Assembly: GCA_963811555.1 (NCBI GenBank)
Contig: CAWESG010000031.1
Span: 51,944 to 115,943, forward strand
DNA from: Methylosinus sp963811555
GTDB taxonomy: Bacteria > Pseudomonadota > Alphaproteobacteria > Rhizobiales > Beijerinckiaceae
Direction: 5' to 3'
DNA length: 64,000 nt
Positions within the stretch are counted from its first letter, which is position 1; each line of letters begins with the position of its first letter. Shown piece after piece: positions 29,641-38,612 of the stretch. The position numbers and the translations under genes are program-made. A model generated the notes under the pieces. That model saw only the letters and a list, made by a program, of their open reading frames with translations, had not been told where the DNA came from and ran no database searches.

Positions 29641-32268
29641 ATGTTCACCTTAGTTAAGGATCCCGGAGCGGGCGCGACGTTCAGCAAGGAAATTCACGGC
29701 GCTCTCGTCGAAACATATTTCGATACGCGCGGATCGTTCGTCGTCGCGCTCCTTGGCGGCCTGTTGTCGCCCGTCGCCGCTTGGTTCATGACGAAGAACG
29801 ATATCTTCCTTTATCTGATAGCGGCGATGTTCATCTTTGGCGCTTTTCGCGTTTACGTCTTTCAATCGCATTCACACGCCGATGTCATCACGCGCCATCG
29901 CGACGCAAGGAAATGGGAGATTCTATACGCGATCGGCGGCATTGGCTTCGTCGCGATGGTGGGCGTCACAGTTGCAATTCTCTTTCAAAATTACCGCGAC
30001 AATATCGCCTTTGACTATGGCGTGTTCATTATGCTGAGCGGCGTGGGCGCGCTCTCAGGGCGCAACGCCGGAAATCCAAATATTGTTTTGATCCAGTTGA
30101 TCGTCCTCTGCGGACCTCTCGCCGTCGTGGCGATGCTGGATCCCGATACACGCTATATCGGAATCGCCTTCATTCTATTGCTTGAGACAATCTCGATTCT
30201 CTCGACCGCGAGGTTCCTGAACGGAAATCTGGTCAACGCGCTACGAAACGGTCTCGACGCCAATTTGCAGCGGAAGCGTCTCGACGTCGCTCTCAATTCC
30301 ATGAGCCACGGCCTGTGCATGGGAAATGCGGATAAAACCCTTTCCGTCGTCAATCATCGCTTGACCGAGTTCTTCAAGATCCCACACCCCGCGGGTCAAA
30401 TCGCGCTCAAAGACTTGGCGAACGAGATTTGCGCCCAATCTGAATTGTCACCGAAGGAAGCCAACGCCTTCATCGAAAAATGGCTCGACTACGCCTCTCA
30501 CGCGAAGACGAGCGTTTTCAGCCAGCAGTTCGGCTCGCGAATCTTCGATTTTCGCTGTGAGAGAACCGATGAAGGCGGCTTTGTAACTGTCGTAGAAGAC
30601 GTCACCGAGCAACGAAAGGCTGTGCGTGAAATAGAGCGCATCGCGCATTTCGATACGCTGACCAATCTGCCAAACAGATTCCAGTTTCAACAGCGGCTGG
30701 ACCGCGACTTGCGACAGATACGCAAACGCGGACGCAAGCTTACCCTTCTCTATATCGATCTGGATCACTTCAAGGAGGTCAATGACTCCCTGGGACATTC
30801 GATCGGCGACACACTGTTGATTCAGGTGGCGGTGCGACTGCGTGAATGCGTGCGTCCGATCGACATGGTGGCGCGTTTCGGCGGCGACGAGTTCTGCATT
30901 TTGCTACAGCCTGCGGAAACGCTTCCCGATGTCGATGTTATTGCAAAGCGCATCATAGATACGCTCTCGCAACCTTACGTCATCGAACGCCACACCATCA
31001 TTATCGGAGCCAGCATCGGCATGTGCGTGGCGCCTCACGACTCCGATCGCGCCGGGGAGTTGTTAAAGTGCGCGGATTTGGCCATGTATCATTCGAAAAT
31101 GACCGGGCGAAGCAAGGCGCTATGGTTCAGGCCCGACATGCAGGAGGCTTTGCTCCGTAAGATCCAGATCGAGCATGGCCTGCGTGACGCGCTGATTTCG
31201 AATGAACTCGAAGTTTTCTACCAGCCGGTGGTCGACGGACGCGATCGCAGCATTGTCGCCTGCGAGGCGCTCCTGCGCTGGCGCCATCCCAAGGACGGGC
31301 TGATCTCGCCCAGCGAGTTCATTCCTGTGGCGGAGGAGACGGGCCTCATCGTCGAATTGGGCGAATGGGTGCTGCGTCAGGCCTGCCGCGACGCCTGCGA
31401 ATGGCCCAGGGATGTGCGGGTGGCCGTCAATTTTTCTCCCAAGCAGTTTCAGCAAAAGGACATGCTGCGAGTCGTTGAGACGGCTTTGCAAGACGCTGGT
31501 CTTGACCCCAACCGGCTTGAGGTCGAGATCACCGAAACGACCTTGATGCAGGACACCGAGGAGGCGCTGAAGAAAATCGCCGCCCTCCGGGATTTGGGAG
31601 TGCGCCTATCTCTCGACGATTTTGGAACCGGTTATTGCAGCCTCGCTTATCTCCATCTCTTCGCCGTCGACAAGGTGAAGATTGATCGCTCTTTCGTTGA
31701 AGATCTTCACGCGGCGCCGAAGACGCAGGCCATTGTCGGGGCGATCGCGATGCTCGCGCATGAACTGCGGATCGACCTTGTTGCGGAAGGCGTCGAGACG
31801 AATGAGCAACTGGCCTATCTCGCTCAGAAAAACGTTTTCCTGATTCAGGGCTATCTGTTCAGTCGGCCCATGCCCGTCGCCGAACTCGCGCAAAAGTTCG
31901 CGCTGACCGGCGAGAGACTTATGCTTAGCCTCGACGACCTAGGCCGCCGAACGCATCTCGGCCTGCAGGTCGCGTCCCCTTCTCATGCTCAACCGCTGAG
32001 CGCGGAAAATGCCGCACGACGCGTTGTAGCGGCGGCCAAGCCGCTCGACATAGCGTTCGATCCCCGACCTCCCATCATCGTATTCGACCACTTGCTTCAC
32101 CAGAAACAATTCTTCCATTTCCTCCGCGCTGAGAACTTCTTCATTTTCCATGAGCCGCTCAGCTTTAGCGAAGCCGATTTTCTGAGCGAGCGCATTGTAA
32201 AGTTCAAACGAGTCCGCGGAGCCCTCGTCGAAGCAAAAGCGAGCGCCTCGCTGCGCGACAATTGTTGA
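29641..32268 (+). CDS. Membrane PAS-GGDEF-EAL cyclic-di-GMP protein
   Basis: Five or six membrane helices (residues 30-195) precede a PAS-like segment (210-330), a GGDEF domain and an EAL domain. GGDEF is intact (414-418) with an inhibitory site R405PID408 five residues ahead. EAL is intact (542-544) with Asn597, DDFGTGY (659-665), Lys680 and EGVET (716-720). Both synthesis and breakdown of c-di-GMP are thus possible. It follows the RpfF-like gene by 3 nt. The last 110 residues have no domain and run 330 nt antisense to a crotonase gene. A one-base correction near 31,920 would stop the frame at 31,928 or 31,942, so the true end may be there. Confidence 0.88.
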   Translation: MFTLVKDPGAGATFSKEIHGALVETYFDTRGSFVVALLGGLLSPVAAWFMTKNDIFLYLIAAMFIFGAFRVYVFQSHSHADVITRHRDARKWEILYAIGGIGFVAMVGVTVAILFQNYRDNIAFDYGVFIMLSGVGALSGRNAGNPNIVLIQLIVLCGPLAVVAMLDPDTRYIGIAFILLLETISILSTARFLNGNLVNALRNGLDANLQRKRLDVALNSMSHGLCMGNADKTLSVVNHRLTEFFKIPHPAGQIALKDLANEICAQSELSPKEANAFIEKWLDYASHAKTSVFSQQFGSRIFDFRCERTDEGGFVTVVEDVTEQRKAVREIERIAHFDTLTNLPNRFQFQQRLDRDLRQIRKRGRKLTLLYIDLDHFKEVNDSLGHSIGDTLLIQVAVRLRECVRPIDMVARFGGDEFCILLQPAETLPDVDVIAKRIIDTLSQPYVIERHTIIIGASIGMCVAPHDSDRAGELLKCADLAMYHSKMTGRSKALWFRPDMQEALLRKIQIEHGLRDALISNELEVFYQPVVDGRDRSIVACEALLRWRHPKDGLISPSEFIPVAEETGLIVELGEWVLRQACRDACEWPRDVRVAVNFSPKQFQQKDMLRVVETALQDAGLDPNRLEVEITETTLMQDTEEALKKIAALRDLGVRLSLDDFGTGYCSLAYLHLFAVDKVKIDRSFVEDLHAAPKTQAIVGAIAMLAHELRIDLVAEGVETNEQLAYLAQKNVFLIQGYLFSRPMPVAELAQKFALTGERLMLSLDDLGRRTHLGLQVASPSHAQPLSAENAARRVVAAAKPLDIAFDPRPPIIVFDHLLHQKQFFHFLRAENFFIFHEPLSFSEADFLSERIVKFKRVRGALVEAKASASLRDNC

Positions 32269-32700
32269 GCAGGACATTGCGAATTCGAGATCCGCGCCGC
32301 GCAAGTCCGACTGCGCCCACGCGATAGAGATCACCGGAGCGTTCAGAATGAGTTCCGCGTTTGCTGTGATCAACTTACCAAAAGCTTTAGAGCGCTGCGT
32401 AATCTTAGCCTCCGCTCCATGATCGAAGTCGAACACGAGATATTTCAATCCCGCGATCTCGCCGCTCTTTATCGCATCCAGGAGCGCCGCCAAGCTCTGC
32501 ACCGCCTCGTGATCAAAGCCGACGGAAGATTTGGAAACAATCAGTGTATCCGCGGTGCGTATCCAGTGCAGCGAGGATCGAGACCTGGATTCAGTGTGGT
32601 TAACGTATCTCGATCCCTCGTTCGACCGGTGATTGAAATCGGCAAACGAGGATTGTTCCATCGCATCGACAAAATTTTCACCACGACCAAGAATATCCAT
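31939..32700 (-). CDS. Divergent crotonase-family protein (second RpfF-like paralog)
   Basis: This 253-aa protein has crotonase features from about residue 50: LKYLVFDFDHGAE, ISIAWAQSDLRGADLEFAMSCSTIVAQRGARFCFDEG and LSAEEMEELFLVKQVVE. The usual oxyanion-hole GGG is replaced by RGAD, yet two glutamates with the RpfF spacing remain (Glu139 and Glu159, 20 apart). The first 45 residues are unlike crotonases. It faces the GGDEF-EAL gene tail to tail, overlapping its predicted C-terminus. It may be a regulatory or altered-specificity partner of the RpfF-like enzyme; that is inference. Confidence 0.7.
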   Translation of the reverse strand: MDILGRGENFVDAMEQSSFADFNHRSNEGSRYVNHTESRSRSSLHWIRTADTLIVSKSSVGFDHEAVQSLAALLDAIKSGEIAGLKYLVFDFDHGAEAKITQRSKAFGKLITANAELILNAPVISIAWAQSDLRGADLEFAMSCSTIVAQRGARFCFDEGSADSFELYNALAQKIGFAKAERLMENEEVLSAEEMEELFLVKQVVEYDDGRSGIERYVERLGRRYNASCGIFRAQRLSMRRGRDLQAEMRSAA

Positions 32701-33018
32701 GAGGGCCTCCCAATTGAATGCCTGACGAATACTAACACAATACTCGTAGAAGTGGCAAATTAATTTTAACCTTACTGATCAACCATGTTCTTCACACTAG
32801 TATTTTCAGGAACAGAAAACGAACGCTATGAGCGCGTTGACTTGCATGAAATTCTGGGAGTTGGAGCGTCATCATGAAGATGCGCTGAAATTGCGCGTCG
32901 GATGTGGCCTATCGTCGCGAGACAAGCGGCGTCATTTTGATATAACTGGGGCGAAGACCACGCCGCGAAGCGCATGACGAATTCGTGCGTGCGGAGGTCA
33001 TGGGTTTCAGTATAGTTC

Positions 33019-33037
33019 CTGTGTCAAACCGACACAG
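33019..33037. promoter_or_regulatory. Inverted repeat upstream of the 33131 gene
   Basis: CTGTGTC-AAACC-GACACAG is a perfect 7-bp inverted repeat with a 5-nt spacer. It lies 94 nt ahead of the ATG of the exported protein at 33131, within a 430-nt gap (32701-33130) that holds no other feature I can see. The size and position fit an operator for a dimeric regulator; no specific regulator is proposed. Confidence 0.4.
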
Positions 33038-33130
33038 AATATTGCGCAAGGAACGCCGGGTGACGTCTCATCCAGCGAAAGCGCCAACGGTCAGCCGCCG
33101 AAGAAGCGGAGCCAAAAAGGGAGTGAGCAA

Positions 33131-33706
33131 ATGATAATCAAATTCCTCGTCGCCTTGACGGTGGCGACGCTAGGCCTCGTCGCCCAGGCGCAAGCCCATG
33201 GCGGCGTCAGTCTCGACCAGGGCCAGTGCATCATGAAGATCGGCCCTGACACAATGAGCTTTACGGGATATCAGCCGCTGAAGTCGCGCGACCAGTTCTG
33301 CGACGACATTCCCGACGTCGGCCCGACGATCGTCGTTCTCGACGCGCAGCAGGACGAATTGCGCGATATGACTCTTGAAATTCGAATCCTTCGCGATGTC
33401 GGCCAGAAGGACGACAATGAAAATCTCGCGCAAAATACCGAAACCTATGTTCCACCCAAGAAATACCGGACGGGAACGTTGAATTTTGAATACAACTTCG
33501 CTCAGAAGGGAAAATATATCGGCCTCGTGAAGGCGCGAAGCGACGACGGCAAGAAGGAATATGTTTCCCGCTTTCCGTTTTCTGTAGGCGAAACCGCTGG
33601 AAGAGACCTGACTATCGCGATCTTCTTCGGCGCGCTCGCTTTGGTCGGCTTCGGTCTCTTTTACAAGAAATCCTTCCTCGACAAGAAAGCGCCTCCGAAA
33701 GCCTGA
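33131..33706 (+). CDS. Periplasmic protein with AHGG N-terminus and C-terminal anchor
   Basis: This 191-aa protein has a signal peptide cleaved near AQAHGG, a soluble domain with two cysteines (GQCIMKIG, DQFCDDIPDVG) and a C-terminal membrane helix (about 163-180) with a Lys-rich tail. From memory, proteins with the same HGG...CVIKIG...YQP...FC(E/D)D(I/L)PDVG pattern occur in ammonia and methane oxidisers with no established role; I could not verify this. If cleavage leaves His at the mature N-terminus, a copper-binding role would be possible, but that is speculation. GGAGTG lies upstream of the ATG. Confidence 0.75.
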   Translation: MIIKFLVALTVATLGLVAQAQAHGGVSLDQGQCIMKIGPDTMSFTGYQPLKSRDQFCDDIPDVGPTIVVLDAQQDELRDMTLEIRILRDVGQKDDNENLAQNTETYVPPKKYRTGTLNFEYNFAQKGKYIGLVKARSDDGKKEYVSRFPFSVGETAGRDLTIAIFFGALALVGFGLFYKKSFLDKKAPPKA

Positions 33707-33825
33707 GGCTAATTATTTTTGCGCGAGATAAGCTGCTCCGAGACCGCAGCCCGAGCAACGACAAGCGGCTCGATCCAAGAAATCGATTGGATCGAGCTGT
33801 AAAATGCGCATCTGAAAAACCGGGA

Positions 33826-34509
<684 letters not shown>

Positions 34510-34514
34510 CGACC

Positions 34515-35813
34515 TCACTCGTGGCGCAACGCTTCGATCGGATCGAGCGACGCGGCCTTCCATGCCGGATAGATCGACGCCAGCACGGCAAGCAGCAAGG
34601 TCATCGTGACGACGATGGTCACTTCGCGCGGATCGACGATCGAAGGCAGGCGTGAGAGGAAATAGAACTCGGCTGGAAACAGATTCGTTTGCAGTAATTT
34701 ATTGAGCAGCGAACGGATTGTCTCAAGATTCTTGGCGAGCGCAAGTCCAAGCAGGAAACCTGCCGCCGTGCCGGTTATTCCGATAGATGCGCCGATAATG
34801 AGAAAAATGCGCAATATCGCGCCGCGCGTCGCGCCCATGGTGCGCAATATCGCTATGTCGGAGGTCTTGTCCTTCACAAGCATGGTGAGGCCGGAGATAA
34901 TGTTGAAAGCCGCAACGATGACGATCAACGTCAGGATGATGAACAATATGTTCTTCTCGACCTGCAGCGTCTCAAAAAACGTTTTGTTGCGCTGACGCCA
35001 GTCGGTAACGATCAACGGGCGCGCGACCGCTTTCTCCAGATGCTGGCGAAAGTCGTCCATCTTGTCTGGATCGTCGACGAAAGCCTCGACGACGGTCGCT
35101 TCATTTTCTTTGTTGAAAAAGGCCTGAGCCTCCGAGAGGGGCATATAAATGAAAAGATTGTCGAACTCCGACATGCCGATCTGAAAGATCGCAACGACGG
35201 GATACGCCTTGATGCGCGGCGCCACGCCAAACGGCGTTTGCGCGCCTTTGGCGATCAGGACGCTGACTTTGTCTCCAACGCGCACGCCCAGATTTTCGGC
35301 AAGTCGCTGACCGATGGCGACCCCTTCGGCTCGGTCGAAGCCTTGCAGCGTTCCCTCGCGCACATTGCCGACGATGCCGGGAAGACGCGTGATGTCCTTT
35401 TCGCGAATGCCCCGAACCAATGCGCCAGACTGCGCATATTGCGACGATACGCCGGCTGCGCTTTCGACCATGGGGATCGCGAGTTTGACGCCGGGCAAGG
35501 CGGCCGTCTTGGACGCGACGTCGTCCCAATCGGTGAAAGGCGTCTCCGGGGCCTGCAGGAAGGCGTGGCCATTTATGCCGACGATCTTGTCCATCAGCTC
35601 GTGATGGAACCCGTTCATCACGGACATGACGACGATCAAGGTCGCCACGCCGAGCATGATTCCGAGGAACGAAAACAGCGCAATAATGGACACAAAGCCA
35701 TTGGCCTTGCGCGCGCGCAGATATCGCACAGCGACCATCCACTCGAAGGGGGCAAAGCTGCGCGATCGGCTCGGCGCGGAAGAATCGTCAATTTGAGTGG
35801 AGGCGTGGCTCAA
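34515..35813 (-). CDS. Lipoprotein-releasing ABC transporter permease LolC/LolE family
   Basis: This is a 432-aa inner-membrane permease with the MacB-type layout: one N-terminal helix (about 45-68), a large periplasmic domain (70-290) and three C-terminal helices. The cytosolic N-terminal FEWMVAVRYLRARKANGFVSIIALFSFLGI is characteristic of LolC/LolE. Many Alphaproteobacteria have a single such permease paired with LolD, as here. It starts at a TTG at 35813; no better start lies before the conserved part. Confidence 0.93.
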   Translation of the reverse strand: MSHASTQIDDSSAPSRSRSFAPFEWMVAVRYLRARKANGFVSIIALFSFLGIMLGVATLIVVMSVMNGFHHELMDKIVGINGHAFLQAPETPFTDWDDVASKTAALPGVKLAIPMVESAAGVSSQYAQSGALVRGIREKDITRLPGIVGNVREGTLQGFDRAEGVAIGQRLAENLGVRVGDKVSVLIAKGAQTPFGVAPRIKAYPVVAIFQIGMSEFDNLFIYMPLSEAQAFFNKENEATVVEAFVDDPDKMDDFRQHLEKAVARPLIVTDWRQRNKTFFETLQVEKNILFIILTLIVIVAAFNIISGLTMLVKDKTSDIAILRTMGATRGAILRIFLIIGASIGITGTAAGFLLGLALAKNLETIRSLLNKLLQTNLFPAEFYFLSRLPSIVDPREVTIVVTMTLLLAVLASIYPAWKAASLDPIEALRHE

Positions 35814-36033
35814 TCGCGCGTCTCTTGGATGGGTGTCATGTCTGATCCAAGCCCGAAGTCCATGGCGGCCGCAGCCTTTCCGAGGCTGTGAGACCTTGAA
35901 TGGCTGATTCGCAACTATTGTCGACCCGGGTGGAAATGTCGATCATTTACGCCTTTTGCACGATGATCACGGCGAAATCGAGCCGAATAGACCCAAAGGC
36001 GCGGGTTTGACGGCGACGCATTGAGGATCCCGA

Positions 36034-37914
36034 TCAGCCAGCGCCATCGATCTCGCTCGCAAGCTCAAGCCATTGTTCTTCGGCGCTCACAAGCGCGCGC
36101 GCCAGCTCCTCGCGTTGTTGAGCGAGCCGCGCCGCTTCCTGCGGATTGCGCGAGAAGGCTTGTGGGTCGGCCAGCGTTGCATCCACGCGCGCCAGCAACC
36201 CGGCGTATTTTTCGACGCGTTCCTCTGCAACCGTCAGTTTGCGGCGTATCTGTCCGGCGTCGCGGCGAGCTCTGTTCGGTTTGTCCTGCGGCTGCGGCGA
36301 CACAGCTCCCGCAACTTTCGCTTGCTCGCGCTCCTCTTTTTCTTCACGTCGCGACTTCGACAAAACCAGCCGCGCATAGTCGTCAATGTCTCCGTCAAAG
36401 GCGCGCACCGTGCCTTCATCCACCAGCCAAAGGCGGTCGGCGCAGGCCTCGAGCAGATAGCGATCGTGCGAGACCAGCACCACCGCGCCCTCATGATCGT
36501 TGATCGCCTCGATCAGCGCGGCGCGGCTGTCGATATCGAGATGGTTCGTCGGCTCATCGAGGATAAGGAGGTGTGGCCCATTGAACGAGGCGACGCTCAG
36601 CAACAGGCGCGCCTTTTCGCCGCCCGACAGATGCTCGACTTTTGTCTCGGCGCGGGCGCCCGAAAAACCGGCTTGCGCGGCGCGCCCCCTGATGCGCGCT
36701 TCCGGCGCCTCGGGCATCAAGGCGGCGAATACTGAGTAAGGCGTATCGTTGGCGTTCAGATCGTCGATTTGATGCTGTGCGAAAAAACCTGCTTCGAGCT
36801 TCGGCGCCCGAACAAGTTGGCCGGCGCATGGAGCGAGTCGTCCCGCCAGCAGTTTCGCGAAAGTCGATTTGCCGTTGCCATTGGCGCCGAGCAGTCCGAT
36901 GCGGTCATCGTTTGACAGGCTGAGCGTTAGACGCGACAGCACAATGCGATCGCCATAACCGACGCTTGCGTTTTCGAGCGCAATGATGGGCGGCGACAAT
37001 GGCTTCGCAGGCGAAGGAAGATTGATCGGCAAGACCGCATCGTCGACGATTGCAGTGACCGGCTCCATTTTCGCAAGCAGCTTCAGGCGCGATTGGGCCT
37101 GGCGCGCCTTTGTCGCCTTGGCGCGGAAACGATCGACGAAGGCTTGCAGATGCTTTCGCTGCTCATCCTGTTTCTTCCCGGCTTTCGCGGCGAGCATCTG
37201 CGCTTCTCGCCGCTGCTTCTCAAAGGACGAATAATCGCCGCGATAGAGCGAAAGCTTTCCACGTTCGAGATGCAGGATGTGCGTCGCCACGTCGTCCAGC
37301 AGGTCGCGATCATGACTGATGACAATCACGCTTTGCGGATAATGCGAGAGATAGTCGACGAGCCACAGGGCTCCCTCGAGATCGAGATAATTTGTCGGCT
37401 CGTCGAGCAGCAAAAGATCCGGCTGCGAGAAAAGCACTGCGGCGAGCGCGACGCGCATGCGCCAGCCGCCCGAGAACTCCGACAGGGGCCGCTGTTGCGC
37501 GGCCGCGTCAAAACCCAGTCCGTGCAGAATGGCGGCCGCGCGCGCCGGCGCCGAATGCGCGTCGATGTCGGCGAGGCGGGTTTGAATTTCGGCGATTTCA
37601 TGCGGATCGGCGGCTGAGTGAGCGCGCTCCGTAAGGCTCTCGCGTTCGATGTCGGCTGCGAGAACGAAATCAATCAGTTTCGTGGGACCGCCGGGCGCTT
37701 CCTGCTCCACGCGCCCAAGCCGCGTCCGGGCGGGAAGCGAAATGGCTCCGCTTTCGGGCGCGATCTCGCCTGAAATCAGTCGAAACAAGGTGGTCTTGCC
37801 CGCGCCATTGCGACCGACGAAGCCGGCGCGCACGCGGCCGGGCAGCGACACCCCTGCCCGGTCGAACAGCAGGCGGTCGCCCAAGCGAAAAGTGAGGTCC
37901 GTAATGGCGAGCAT
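36034..37914 (-). CDS. ABC-F family ATPase
   Basis: This 626-aa soluble protein has two ABC cassettes and no membrane domain. Cassette 1 has GRNGAGKTT, SGGWRMRVALA and LLLDEPTNYLD. Cassette 2 has GANGNGKST, SGGEKARLLLS and LILDEPTNHLD. They are joined by a charged linker (about 235-320). A C-terminal coiled-coil (550-620) resembles that of YheS/Uup proteins. ABC-F proteins act on ribosomes, but the specific role here is unknown. It is the last core gene before tRNA-Glu; a 220-nt gap separates it from the lol permease gene. Confidence 0.94.
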   Translation of the reverse strand: MLAITDLTFRLGDRLLFDRAGVSLPGRVRAGFVGRNGAGKTTLFRLISGEIAPESGAISLPARTRLGRVEQEAPGGPTKLIDFVLAADIERESLTERAHSAADPHEIAEIQTRLADIDAHSAPARAAAILHGLGFDAAAQQRPLSEFSGGWRMRVALAAVLFSQPDLLLLDEPTNYLDLEGALWLVDYLSHYPQSVIVISHDRDLLDDVATHILHLERGKLSLYRGDYSSFEKQRREAQMLAAKAGKKQDEQRKHLQAFVDRFRAKATKARQAQSRLKLLAKMEPVTAIVDDAVLPINLPSPAKPLSPPIIALENASVGYGDRIVLSRLTLSLSNDDRIGLLGANGNGKSTFAKLLAGRLAPCAGQLVRAPKLEAGFFAQHQIDDLNANDTPYSVFAALMPEAPEARIRGRAAQAGFSGARAETKVEHLSGGEKARLLLSVASFNGPHLLILDEPTNHLDIDSRAALIEAINDHEGAVVLVSHDRYLLEACADRLWLVDEGTVRAFDGDIDDYARLVLSKSRREEKEEREQAKVAGAVSPQPQDKPNRARRDAGQIRRKLTVAEERVEKYAGLLARVDATLADPQAFSRNPQEAARLAQQREELARALVSAEEQWLELASEIDGAG

Positions 37915-38043
37915 GGCCTTCCCTGTAGGCCATTCGACGCCCGGCGCGCAATCCGTTCGGCCGGGGCAAGCTAGCGCTTGTCACCGGGAGTTGGCGCCTC
38001 TATACCTGCGCCGCATCGATCGGCGCAGGCTCGATCGAGGCCC

Positions 38044-38119
38044 GCGCCCATCGTCTAGAGGCCTAGGACGTCGCCCTTTCACGGCGAAAACAGGGGTTCG
38101 AATCCCCTTGGGCGCGCCA
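38044..38119 (+). tRNA. tRNA-Glu (anticodon UUC)
   Basis: A complete cloverleaf has acceptor GCGCCCA (38044-38050) pairing with TGGGCGC (38109-38115), discriminator G and encoded CCA (38117-38119). The anticodon stem TCGCC/GGCGA encloses CTTTCAC, so TTC is at 38078-38080. Its 3' half is the integration site of the element to the right; the gene is left intact. Confidence 0.97.
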
Positions 38120-38130
38120 ATAAAATCAAT
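38076..38130 (+). repeat. attL: 3' half of tRNA-Glu
   Basis: The 55 bases run from the anticodon loop to just past the tRNA 3' end and are repeated at 51983-52037 with two differences (53/55 identical). This is the left attachment site and keeps the functional tRNA. Confidence 0.9.
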
Positions 38131-38164
38131 AAATTGTAAACACTTACTTCTTGTTTCGGCCGCT

Positions 38165-38186
38165 CATACGGAAATTATACGGAAAA
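38165..38186 (+). repeat. Arm-type direct repeat inside attL
   Basis: The motif CATACGGAAATTATACGGAAAA holds two ATACGGAAA copies 11 bp apart. A 20/22-identical copy lies just inside the right end (51852-51873), in the same orientation. Paired short direct repeats near both ends are what a tyrosine integrase arm-binding domain would use; the role is inference. Confidence 0.6.
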
Positions 38187-38216
38187 GCCGCTCTTGAACG
38201 CTGGCGAACTTTCACG

Positions 38217-38585
38217 CTCAATTCGGCTGCGTCACGCTCGCCAACAAATCGCGGATATGATGGTCGTCCCAGACCCACGGTCTTTGGGAGTCGGGAATGT
38301 GAACCTTCCCGGCATTGATATCCTCGAGGAGGACGTGAAGGAATGGCTCTCCCGTGCTGAACGTTCGATGAAAATGAAATCGAAAAATTCAGGCGGAATC
38401 TTTGAATTGTACACGACCGGCATCGGCTGTCGCGCCTGCACCATTTCGGCGGGATTGATTTCTTCGGCGGCCCCAGGCCAGCTTCTCTGCCATCCAGTAA
38501 AAATTTTCACCGAGAGACCTGTTGGCCCATAGTTATTTTTCCCCTGTATACCCGTGACTTTTTCCTCCAAGTGCGTAGTCAACAT
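38217..38585 (-). pseudogene. Chimeric remnant: HsdR fragment joined to DUF262 fragment
   Basis: On the minus strand, a segment ending NSKIPPEFFDFIFI matches the part of type I restriction subunit HsdR that ends at its DEAH box. There it breaks off into RTFSTGEPFLHVLLEDINAGK and QRPWVWDDHHIRDLLASV, which match the N-terminal part of DUF262 (GmrS-type) restriction proteins, in another frame. A TGA at 38217 ends the piece, 87 nt from attL. The two fragments look fused by deletion. Neither can be functional. Confidence 0.5.
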
Positions 38586-38612
38586 CGGTTAGAACGCCGG
38601 CTCTTGGCATTT

